Assembly (NCBI GenBank): GCA_043744275.1
Contig: JAYTUY010000154.1
Coordinates: 1 to 20,709, forward strand
Source of the DNA: JAAFJT01 sp043744275
GTDB taxonomy: Bacteria > Bacteroidota > Bacteroidia > Chitinophagales > Saprospiraceae
Direction of reading: 5' to 3'
DNA: 20,709 nucleotides
Position numbers and translations under genes: made by a program. Shown here piece after piece: positions 1 through 6,386 of the stretch. Within the stretch, counting starts at the first letter, position 1. Each line of letters starts with the position of its first letter. The notes below the pieces were generated by a model. That model saw nothing but the letters and a program-made list of their open reading frames with translations, did no database searches and had not been told where the DNA came from.

Positions 1-2
1 TT

Positions 3-464
3 GAAAATATAGGAGAATATCACCTTTGGGATAATTACTTGCCTTTTATAAAGAGTAATATAGAAATACTATCTGATTCAGGAATAGTTAAAAGTATTGA
101 CCGAATAGGACTTAGATATATAAGCTTTTTTGAAATAACAGAGAGGTTGGCTAATGTATTAAATATTGAAATAAATACACCTTTTGAAAGTTACAAACAA
201 AGTAATGATTTCTTCCGTACACAACTGTTCAAAGGAAATACAACTATTTTGTTACATCTTCTTCAAAATGCTGAGATACAGAAAGATGATAAAATATATA
301 ATGGTATTTTAATAGATATTGACGCCTCTCAAACTGAAGATTTACCGAATTCGATTGATAATAGACTTATGAATATTATAGAAAATCTTCATTCAGAAGA
401 GAAATTGCTCTTCTTTTCATTGCTCAAAAAGTCGTTTATAGAAAAATTAAATCCTCAATACTAA
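3..464 (+). CDS. TIGR04255-like family protein, 5' end cut off by the window
   Basis: The frame is open from the first base of the window, so the real start lies upstream; the TTG at 39 is only the first start-like codon inside the window. The visible C-terminal part has the pattern D-R-I-G-L-R-Y-I shortly after the window start, followed by a helical, hydrophobic-charged stretch and a tail rich in E, K and L. The RIGLRYI pattern and what follows resemble the TIGR04255 family, which is sporadically distributed and has no assigned biochemical role. It is the first visible gene of a compact run: the next gene starts 12 bases after its stop. Codon use is very AT-rich compared with genes from 1824 onward, and no copy of the window's dispersed repeat is present, which suggests transfer. 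Family assignment is from memory of the motif, hence moderate confidence; the coding call itself is safe. Confidence 0.6.
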   Translation, partial: ENIGEYHLWDNYLPFIKSNIEILSDSGIVKSIDRIGLRYISFFEITERLANVLNIEINTPFESYKQSNDFFRTQLFKGNTTILLHLLQNAEIQKDDKIYNGILIDIDASQTEDLPNSIDNRLMNIIENLHSEEKLLFFSLLKKSFIEKLNPQY

Positions 465-476
465 AACCATTAAGTC

Positions 477-1010
477 ATGGCACCAATTACAGCAGATATT
501 CCTTTAAAGGAGAGAACGGGACAAACTCAATATTATGTATCTCCAATACATCAAACAAAGAGTATTACTAACTATTCGATTTCTCCTAAAAATATTTATT
601 TAAGTAGTAAAATCTATCAGAATGTAGCACCATCTGATGATATTTATTTAAAACGATTACATGCTCTTAATCAAACTTGGGAAGTTGAATTTAAAAAGTA
701 CAGTCATTATATTACTAATGATAGTAATGAAGAAAATGTATCAGATGTTATAAATTCAATAAGTAAAAAAATTGCCTATATCCCTTTCAAAGAATTTGAA
801 ATTGAATTATCTCCTAATAATTGTGTTAAATATATTTTAGAATTACAGGATAAAAAAATCTTAATCATTACAAAGGCATTGCATTCTTTTGACGATAATG
901 ATAAGGATAAAGTGATTTTTACTATTTTTAAAGATAAACAAATAATTCTGAGCGACGAAAAACAAATCTATGAACTTGTTGAAGGCATTAATAGATACTT
1001 TGATATGTAA
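477..1010 (+). CDS. Hypothetical protein, second gene of the accessory operon
   Basis: A 177-residue protein I do not recognise. The ATG at 477 lies 12 bases after the stop of the TIGR04255-like gene, so the two are probably co-transcribed. No signal peptide or membrane segment is visible. The first 50 residues are polar and look unstructured (many S, T, N, Y). The middle, about residues 55-110, is charged and probably helical. The C-terminal third has alternating hydrophobic and charged residues ending in a helix (Y-E-L-V-E-G-I-N-R-Y-F). The AT-rich codon use and missing dispersed repeat match its neighbours rather than the rest of the window. The following frame overlaps its end, suggesting translational coupling. 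It could be a partner protein for the TIGR04255-like product, because such genes often have a small companion, but that is inference from position only. Confidence 0.65.
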   Translation: MAPITADIPLKERTGQTQYYVSPIHQTKSITNYSISPKNIYLSSKIYQNVAPSDDIYLKRLHALNQTWEVEFKKYSHYITNDSNEENVSDVINSISKKIAYIPFKEFEIELSPNNCVKYILELQDKKILIITKALHSFDDNDKDKVIFTIFKDKQIILSDEKQIYELVEGINRYFDM

Positions 1011-1710
1011 TGGGCTTTGGATAATAGGTAAACTAAATTATCCGCTTTCTATTTTACCTAAAGGTTTCTACACTACTCGGATGAATATTGATAGTCTTAT
1101 TAGTGGTATTTCATCAATTACTATTGTAAGACGCTCGAATAAATCTAAACAAGAAACATTTAATAAATTTGGAATGGTTAGAGATAATGCTATCTTAGAA
1201 AGTGAAATTCCTGGAATGTCTATGAACTTATTAGGAGGAATGTTTCAAAGTGACTTTATTTATCTTAATCCGACTAAAGACGCTTCAAAAAAATGGGATG
1301 GAAGTGAAATAGTTTTTTACAGTAATTATCGAAAATTTGTTCAAAAAATTCCTGTTTCTACACCAATATTCTTTGAAGTAAAAAGTTTACATAATATAAC
1401 TTTTCCATACAATCGTATTATAGATAAAGATACCCGAAAGCTTGTAAATAGCTTGGATATAAAACCAATCGAGGATAGTGGAAATTTTAAATTTTCAGGT
1501 CGATCTGTTATTATTCATGAACCCACTAGATTAAATTATTGGCACGTTGAATTCCAAATATTAGATATAATGAATCGACAAGTTACCAATACATCGTCTA
1601 ATTGGAAAAAAACTGTTGCAAAAATAGCTCTTTCTGATATTATAAAAGTTAATGCATTAATGGATTGTCCTAATTTAGAAAAGATCCCTGAAACCTATTA
1701 TAACAAGTAA
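970..1710 (+). CDS. Hypothetical protein, third gene of the accessory operon
   Basis: A 246-residue protein I do not recognise. The ATG at 970 overlaps the previous gene by 41 bases; a later in-frame ATG at 1081 would give a 209-residue product, so the start is uncertain. No catalytic motif stands out. There is a hydrophobic, glycine-rich patch near residues 78-92 (G-M-S-M-N-L-L-G-G-M-F) and a conserved-looking segment near residues 175-200 (F-S-G-R-S-V-I-I-H, then Y-W-H-V-E-F). The stop at 1708-1710 is followed 54 bases later by a strong hairpin terminator, so this gene ends the operon. It is AT-rich and free of the dispersed repeat, like the two genes before it. Together they look like a small acquired module of unknown function. 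Confidence 0.6.
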   Translation: MNLLKALIDTLICNGLWIIGKLNYPLSILPKGFYTTRMNIDSLISGISSITIVRRSNKSKQETFNKFGMVRDNAILESEIPGMSMNLLGGMFQSDFIYLNPTKDASKKWDGSEIVFYSNYRKFVQKIPVSTPIFFEVKSLHNITFPYNRIIDKDTRKLVNSLDIKPIEDSGNFKFSGRSVIIHEPTRLNYWHVEFQILDIMNRQVTNTSSNWKKTVAKIALSDIIKVNALMDCPNLEKIPETYYNK

Positions 1711-1763
1711 TGATTCAATTGGTGTCATTTTTAAATGTTAATAGTTCAATATCAAATTATACA

Positions 1764-1795
1764 AAAGCCTTCGATGTTTTCTCATCGAAGGCTTT
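1764..1795 (+). terminator. Intrinsic terminator of the accessory operon
   Basis: Perfect 13-bp inverted repeat AAAGCCTTCGATG / CATCGAAGGCTTT with a 6-base loop, followed by TAATTTTA. It lies between the accessory operon and nagA. Its presence argues that the frame extending nagA upstream to 1710 is not translated and that nagA begins at 1824. Confidence 0.9.
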
Positions 1796-1823
1796 AATTT
1801 TACAAAAAAATACCCTTTTTACA

Positions 1824-2924
1824 ATGAAAGCCTACTACAACGGTCAAGTTTTTACAGGAGAAAAAATTATATCCAATAAATGTGTTTTAACGGAAAATAA
1901 TAAAATCATCGGGATAATTAATGCTGATGAAATACCCGATGCTGCCCAAAAGATTGATTTGAAAGGGCATTTATTAGCACCGACTTTGATTGACCTTCAA
2001 ATTTATGGCGGTAATGGGCATTTATTTGGCGAGCACCCCTCAGTAAAAGCCCTTGAAGCGACCTATCAATATTGTTTGGCAGGTGGTGCGGCGTATTTTA
2101 TGCCGACGGTTGCCACCAATTCTGAGCAAATAATGCTCAAAGCTATTCAAGCCGTGAAAGATTATTGGCAGCAAGGCGGACAAGGCGTTTTGGGCTTGCA
2201 TTTGGAAGGTCCTTTTATCAATATGGCAAAACGAGGTGCGCATTTAAAACAATTTGTAGAAAATGACCCCTCAGTACAGCTTCAAATGGTTAAAAGGTTG
2301 CTTGAAATAGGTAAAAATGTCATCAAAATAATGACATTAGCTCCCGAAGTAGTGAGTGATGAAGTCATTGACTTGTTGCAAAAAAATGGAGTGACCATTT
2401 CTATTGGTCACACGAATGCTACTTTTGAACAGGCAAATAGGGCATTTCAAAAAGGTATTCATGCTGCAACGCATCTTTTTAATGCCATGTCGCCTTTGCA
2501 ACATCGTGCGCCAGGCGTGGTGGGTGCTATTTATGATGATAAAAATGTTTGTACGAGCGTAGTTGCAGATGGTCATCATGTGGATTTTTCTGTGATTCGA
2601 ATCAGTAAAATGGTTTTAAAAGAGCGCATGTTTTTGATAACTGATGCTGTTGCAGAAAATTTGGAAGGCTCATACAGCCACCGATTGGACGGCGATAAAT
2701 ACGTCATAGCTGACGGGACACTCTCAGGTTCAGCGTTGACTATGTTGCAAGCTGTTAAAAATTGTGTGGAAAAAGTAGGTATTTCCTTAGAAGAAGCCTT
2801 ACGAATGGCATCGCTTTACCCTGCGAGAGTGATGGATTTGGATAAACAGTTGGGTAAGATTGAAATAGGATTTGCAGCTAATTTTATTATTTTAGACGAT
2901 AAAATGAATAAAATTGCGATATAA
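1824..2924 (+). CDS. nagA: N-acetylglucosamine-6-phosphate deacetylase
   Basis: Cytoplasmic metal-dependent amidohydrolase that removes acetate from GlcNAc-6-phosphate, giving glucosamine-6-phosphate for amino-sugar catabolism and wall recycling. The 366-residue product is close to family length. Visible motifs: H-L-E-G-P-F at 126-131 with the metal-binding Glu128, G-H-T-N-A at 195-199 (His196), T-H-L-F-N-A-M at 216-222 (His217), and the catalytic Asp in I-T-D-A at about 274. The frame is open back to 1710, but the terminator at 1764-1795 and the normal family N-terminus support the ATG at 1824. It is the only amino-sugar gene here; no nagB or transporter is adjacent. Two dispersed-repeat copies lie inside and are read as H-P-S-V (71-74) and D-P-S-V (148-151), on either side of the HLEGPF motif. 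Confidence 0.93.
   Translation: MKAYYNGQVFTGEKIISNKCVLTENNKIIGIINADEIPDAAQKIDLKGHLLAPTLIDLQIYGGNGHLFGEHPSVKALEATYQYCLAGGAAYFMPTVATNSEQIMLKAIQAVKDYWQQGGQGVLGLHLEGPFINMAKRGAHLKQFVENDPSVQLQMVKRLLEIGKNVIKIMTLAPEVVSDEVIDLLQKNGVTISIGHTNATFEQANRAFQKGIHAATHLFNAMSPLQHRAPGVVGAIYDDKNVCTSVVADGHHVDFSVIRISKMVLKERMFLITDAVAENLEGSYSHRLDGDKYVIADGTLSGSALTMLQAVKNCVEKVGISLEEALRMASLYPARVMDLDKQLGKIEIGFAANFIILDDKMNKIAI
2034..2045 (-). repeat. Dispersed repeat copy 1 (4 G), in nagA
   Basis: Reads CACCCCTCAGTA on + (repeat orientation is -). Read in the gene as H-P-S-V. Confidence 0.8.
2265..2276 (-). repeat. Dispersed repeat copy 2 (4 G), in nagA
   Basis: Reads GACCCCTCAGTA on +. Read in the gene as D-P-S-V, the same frame as copy 1. 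Confidence 0.8.
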
Positions 2925-2944
2925 ATTTAGTTTTTGAAGCATTT

Positions 2945-2956
2945 TACTGAGGGGGT
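2945..2956 (+). repeat. Dispersed repeat copy 3 (5 G), intergenic
   Basis: TACTGAGGGGGT in the 39-bp space between the convergent nagA and the CxxC protein gene. No hairpin is formed here. Confidence 0.85.
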
Positions 2957-2963
2957 CTTAGTT

Positions 2964-3620
2964 TTAACTGTTGATTATATTTTTCAAAAAAGTTATGGTA
3001 CTCATTACCCAATTTTTAATGGAATCAAACATATCATGATAGATTTCTTCAGTGCTTTTGAAAGTGAAAGGCTGCGGCTGTGGCAATTTTGACTCATTCG
3101 TAATGCAAACATCACCTCTAAGCATAGTCTGAGATTCATTTTCCATCTCTGTAAAGCCTAAAGTAATATTTTGTAAGTTGTTAGTTGAAATTACTTTTTG
3201 ATGTTTCTTCTTAATTTTTGAAGATTTAATTTTTTCAGGTGCTTTCTCTCCATTTTCAGCAATAATTGTTTCATGATTTTCAATGAGACTCAAAGTGTCT
3301 TGATACTGAGGGGTTTGTGCATTGGTGCTGAGTGGCAATAATAATGCAGAAAGTAACCATGCAAAACGACTTTGTGGTTTTGTTGAAACAAGTGGCAAAA
3401 TAGGTCTATTGAGTTGGGTTTCTAAAAAATGCCCGCAAGTAGAGCTTTTATAGTCTTGAAAAAAATGGATAATTTGCGAATCCGTCATTTTTGTAAAATC
3501 AACGACTGTCTTTTGACAGCTGATGCAATGCCTGCCTTTTTCATCGGGTAACATTGTGTCCCAATTTTCATGACAGGGCTTAGGAATTGAGAGATTTAAG
3601 TGCGTTTTTGACATGTTCAA
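2964..3620 (-). CDS. Bacteroidota CxxC-motif membrane protein of unknown function
   Basis: A 218-residue protein whose first 70 residues match a pattern common in Bacteroidota: I-P-x-P-C-H-x-N-W, E-K-G-R-x-C-x-x-C-Q-K-x-V-x-D-F-T, then C-G-H-F and Q-L-N-R-P. Cysteines 16, 32, 35 and 62 probably bind a metal. A single hydrophobic segment follows at about 86-98, ending near N-A-Q as if it were an internal signal or anchor. Related proteins often carry a carboxypeptidase-regulatory or TonB-like C-terminal domain after this segment; here the tail (110-218) is polar and Lys-rich with no domain I recognise. A second Met two residues in could be the start. A dispersed repeat lies just after the membrane segment, read as T-P-Q-Y (103-106). 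The gene follows recO on the same strand but a terminator separates them. The function is unknown. Confidence 0.8.
   Translation of the reverse strand: MNMSKTHLNLSIPKPCHENWDTMLPDEKGRHCISCQKTVVDFTKMTDSQIIHFFQDYKSSTCGHFLETQLNRPILPLVSTKPQSRFAWLLSALLLPLSTNAQTPQYQDTLSLIENHETIIAENGEKAPEKIKSSKIKKKHQKVISTNNLQNITLGFTEMENESQTMLRGDVCITNESKLPQPQPFTFKSTEEIYHDMFDSIKNWVMSTITFLKNIINS
3304..3315 (+). repeat. Dispersed repeat copy 4 (4 G), in the CxxC protein gene
   Basis: TACTGAGGGGTT, read on the minus-strand gene as T-P-Q-Y. Confidence 0.8.
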
Positions 3621-3741
3621 GGATTTTTAAGTAATAAAGTTAAATGAATTTTATCAGATAATAACGACTTTAAAGCGTTAAAGGTGCTTTTTATTGAAAA
3701 TTTTCAATTTAATACTTTTTGTTTTAATTTAAAAATTTAAG

Positions 3742-3781
3742 AAAAATACCCCTTAACAGCTATATACTGAGGGGTATTTTT
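3742..3781. terminator. Bidirectional-type terminator whose right arm is a dispersed repeat
   Basis: Perfect 12-bp inverted repeat AAAAATACCCCT / AGGGGTATTTTT with a 16-base loop, T-rich on both strands. It lies 98 bases after the recO stop, in the 258-bp space before the CxxC protein gene. The right arm is made from dispersed repeat copy 5, so the repeat has been recruited into a terminator. The rest of this interval (3621-3741 and 3782-3878) shows no gene. Confidence 0.8.
3765..3776 (+). repeat. Dispersed repeat copy 5 (4 G), intergenic, in a hairpin
   Basis: TACTGAGGGGTA, forming part of the right arm of the terminator at 3742-3781. The left arm carries the matching ATACCCCT half but lacks CAGTA. 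Confidence 0.85.
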
Positions 3782-3878
3782 AACGATGCAAAACGGTTTT
3801 CCTTGAATTATACGGCATCCAGTCAAGATAAAAATCGTACACGCCAAAGGAATCGCCTTGAAAATGGGCAAATATTGA

Positions 3879-4601
3879 CTAAAAAATCTCTTGAAGGATT
3901 TTTAAAGAGTTGATTTCAGGAAAATTATCAATGTGTAGGCGATAATAATTGAGGAGTTCATTTAAAAGTTGGCGACGTTCCTCGCGTGTGATTTGAAGGG
4001 AGTGACTATTTTGCCAATTCGTAGCGATGACCCCCCTCAGTATTTGAGACATTTTTTCACTTAAAAACTGTGTATGCCCAACGGTTTCGCTTGTGAAAAT
4101 GCCTTCTTTCAAATCAAAAACGGCGTTTTTATCGTCATTTTCTGTATGTGGTTGAAAGCCCAAATAGTTAGAGAATTCAATTAAAAAACTGAGGTGTAGA
4201 TTGGCAAAGCTATTTTTTGTTTCATCTAAATATTGAAAAATGCTGAATAGGAAATCAAAAAGTTCAGTATTTTCTTCGGATTCTCTGATAGTTCGCCTTA
4301 TAACCTCCGCCATAAATATACCGACAGACGATTTGATAACATCGAACGGCAAGGAGGTATAAACATGTGCCGCTTTGATTTCGGTGATGCGATTCAACTT
4401 TTTATCCGCCCGATCATAAGCCACCAAATCCACCAACGACATTACCTGCATCAGCCCTGCCGACACCTTCGCCTTTTGCGTCCGCACACCACTCACTATG
4501 TAGGAGCGCAAGCCTTTTTCTCTTGTGTAAATATCAGCGATGATGCTTGTTTCGCTGTATTTTACGGTTCTTAGAATGATGCCGCTTGTTTTTATTATCA
4601 T
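3879..4601 (-). CDS. recO: DNA repair protein RecO
   Basis: RecO loads RecA on SSB-coated single-stranded DNA with RecR in the RecF recombination pathway. The 240-residue product has the normal length. The N-terminal OB-fold is clear: I-I-L-R-T-V-K-Y-S-E-T-S-I-I at 8-21, then Y-T-R-E-K-G-L at 25-31. The helical domain follows with F-x-A-E-V-I-R-R-T at 96-104 and the D-L-K-E-G-I-F segment at 163-169. The zinc-finger cysteines seen in some RecO proteins are absent, which is common in Bacteroidota. The ATG at 4601 follows 58 bases after the GH13 stop, with an inverted repeat between. A dispersed repeat near the C-terminus is read as L-R-G (188-190). Confidence 0.9.
   Translation of the reverse strand: MIIKTSGIILRTVKYSETSIIADIYTREKGLRSYIVSGVRTQKAKVSAGLMQVMSLVDLVAYDRADKKLNRITEIKAAHVYTSLPFDVIKSSVGIFMAEVIRRTIRESEENTELFDFLFSIFQYLDETKNSFANLHLSFLIEFSNYLGFQPHTENDDKNAVFDLKEGIFTSETVGHTQFLSEKMSQILRGVIATNWQNSHSLQITREERRQLLNELLNYYRLHIDNFPEINSLKILQEIF
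4030..4042 (-). repeat. Dispersed repeat copy 6 (6 G), in recO
   Basis: ACCCCCCTCAGTA on +; read in recO as L-R-G-V. Confidence 0.85.
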
Positions 4602-4611
4602 AGTTGTAGCG

Positions 4612-4657
4612 CGAAACTCCAGTTCCGTATTAATTTAGGTGCGGAACTGAAATTTCG
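4612..4657. repeat. Inverted repeat between the GH13 gene and recO
   Basis: 16-base arms at 4612-4627 and 4642-4657 (CGAAACTCCAGTTCCG / CGGAACTGAAATTTCG) with two mismatches that can form G-U pairs. It begins 2 bases after the GH13 stop and ends 10 bases before the recO start. Lacking a T run on the minus strand, it could be a weak terminator, a processing signal or an element controlling recO translation. Confidence 0.6.
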
Positions 4658-4659
4658 AG

Positions 4660-6363
4660 TTAAAATGCATAAATTCTTGATTCATAAGATTTTAAATATA
4701 AAATATTATCTTTATTGTCATTAATTTGCGTATAATTTGAGACTAAGAGCTTTGAATTACTGAGGGGGTAATTTACCTCAAAATTAACATCGCCATCAGA
4801 AAAATTATTGACTATCAACATTTTATCATCGCCCAAAGTACGGGTATAAGCGTATATTTTTTCATCGAGAGGTGCTATATCTTCATAATCGCCATAAACT
4901 AAGAGGGAATTATTTTTTCTAAATTGAATCATTTTTTTATAAAAATTGAGAATTGAATCAGGGTTTTGAGTATCATTTTCAACATTAATATCCTTGAAAT
5001 TTGGATTCACTTTGAGCCATGTTTTATTTTCCTTGACGCTTTTATCGTCATCACGCTTTGGCGTGACAGTAAATCCTGCATTTGAAGCATTGCGCCACTG
5101 TACAGGCGTGCGGGCGTGGTCACGTGTGAAAAGGCGCATATCTTTAAGCCATTCTTCGATGTCATTTTCAGTCGCACCGTTAGCAATAAGTTCCCGATGA
5201 GCATTGAGGACTTGCACATCGTTGAATTCCTCAATGCTATCGAAAGGTGTATTGGTCATGCCGATTTCGTCGCCTTGATATATATAAGGTGTAGCGCGTT
5301 GAGTCATGAGCACTGTTGCCAACATTTTGGCAGAAACGGCTCTATACTGAGGGGTATCATTGCCGAAGCGGGAAATGCAACGAGGATTGTCATGATTGCC
5401 CCAATAAAATGAATTCCAACTGTCTTGCCCAATGGCTTTATCCCATCGAGCAATAATTTCTTTAAATTTTGACAATTTCCAATTGGGATTATATTTAAAG
5501 AAGTCTTTTTCATCCCGATCGATAGAGACGTATTCAAAATGAAAAATCATGTTCAACTCCCCTCGATTTTGACCGACATATAAATGTGCCTGTTCTGAGG
5601 ATACTCCGAAGCCTTCACCGACAGTCATAATGTCATATTTTGACAAAACTTCTTGATTCATCTCCTTCAAAAACTCATGAATGCGCGGACCATTAGCATA
5701 TTCATTTAAACTTCCGTTGAAATCTGGATACGATTGGTCTTTAGAAAGAAAAGGAATGACATCCATGCGAAAGCCATCAACGCCTTTATTCAACCAAAAG
5801 TGCATCATATTATATATGTCATGGCGAAGCTTTGGATTTTCCCAATTGAGGTCAGGTTGTTTTTTATCAAAAAGATGTAGATAGTATTCGCCCGTAGCTG
5901 CGTCAAAATCCCAAGCGGGTCCACTGAAAAAGGATTTCCAGTTGTTTGGCGGGCTGCCATCTGGTTTGGGTTGCTTCCAAATATAATAATCTCTATAAGG
6001 ATTGTCCTTGGATTTTCGGCTTTCTTGAAACCAACGATGCTCATCGCTTGAATGATTGACCACGAGGTCAATGATTAATTTCAGACTCTGCTCATGCACC
6101 CCCCTCAGTAAATCGTCGAAATCAGCCATTGTTCCGAACTCTGTCATGATGTCTTGGTAATCGGAAATGTCGTAACCATTGTCGGCATTGGGTGATTTAT
6201 ACATGGGCGAAAGCCAAATGACATCTACGCCTAAATCTTTTAAATGAGGGAGTTCGCTGATGATTCCTTTCAAATCACCGATACCGTCGCCATTGGAGTC
6301 TTTAAAAGAGCGAGGATAAATTTGATAAATGATAACCTCTTTCCACCATTGCTTATTATTCAT
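4660..6363 (-). CDS. GH13 alpha-glucosidase / oligo-1,6-glucosidase
   Basis: Intracellular-type enzyme (no signal peptide) that hydrolyses alpha-glucosidic bonds at the non-reducing end of short oligosaccharides. The 567-residue length fits the oligo-1,6-glucosidase/alpha-glucosidase subfamily. Motifs in order: I-Y-Q-I-Y-P-R-S-F (12-20); region I D-L-V-V-N-H (99-104); region V Q-P-D-L-N-W (169-174), typical of this subfamily; region II G-F-R-M-D-V-I with nucleophile Asp201; acid/base Glu250 in V-G-E-G-F-G; region IV N-H-D-N-P-R with Asp325. Val after the nucleophile is the residue associated with alpha-1,6 activity in this subfamily. The frame runs up to 6420 but would overlap the DUF262 gene, so a start at 6363 (or ATG 6369) is chosen. 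It begins 23 bases after the DUF262 stop and may be co-transcribed with it. Three dispersed repeats lie inside. Confidence 0.92.
   Translation of the reverse strand: MNNKQWWKEVIIYQIYPRSFKDSNGDGIGDLKGIISELPHLKDLGVDVIWLSPMYKSPNADNGYDISDYQDIMTEFGTMADFDDLLRGVHEQSLKLIIDLVVNHSSDEHRWFQESRKSKDNPYRDYYIWKQPKPDGSPPNNWKSFFSGPAWDFDAATGEYYLHLFDKKQPDLNWENPKLRHDIYNMMHFWLNKGVDGFRMDVIPFLSKDQSYPDFNGSLNEYANGPRIHEFLKEMNQEVLSKYDIMTVGEGFGVSSEQAHLYVGQNRGELNMIFHFEYVSIDRDEKDFFKYNPNWKLSKFKEIIARWDKAIGQDSWNSFYWGNHDNPRCISRFGNDTPQYRAVSAKMLATVLMTQRATPYIYQGDEIGMTNTPFDSIEEFNDVQVLNAHRELIANGATENDIEEWLKDMRLFTRDHARTPVQWRNASNAGFTVTPKRDDDKSVKENKTWLKVNPNFKDINVENDTQNPDSILNFYKKMIQFRKNNSLLVYGDYEDIAPLDEKIYAYTRTLGDDKMLIVNNFSDGDVNFEVNYPLSNSKLLVSNYTQINDNKDNILYLKSYESRIYAF
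4758..4770 (+). repeat. Dispersed repeat copy 7 (5 G), in the GH13 gene
   Basis: TACTGAGGGGGTA, a full consensus copy; read as Y-P-L-S in the C-terminal beta domain. Confidence 0.85.
5345..5356 (+). repeat. Dispersed repeat copy 8 (4 G), in the GH13 gene
   Basis: TACTGAGGGGTA; read as T-P-Q-Y, just after the region IV motif. Confidence 0.85.
6098..6110 (-). repeat. Dispersed repeat copy 9 (6 G), in the GH13 gene
   Basis: ACCCCCCTCAGTA on +; read as L-R-G-V at residues 86-89, before region I. Confidence 0.85.
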
Positions 6364-6386
6364 GTGCATAACAATATTGGGGAGTT

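Noticed and set aside
1710..1823. Upstream extension of nagA to 1710
   Set aside because: It would translate through the terminator at 1764-1795 and add a low-complexity N-terminus not typical of the family.
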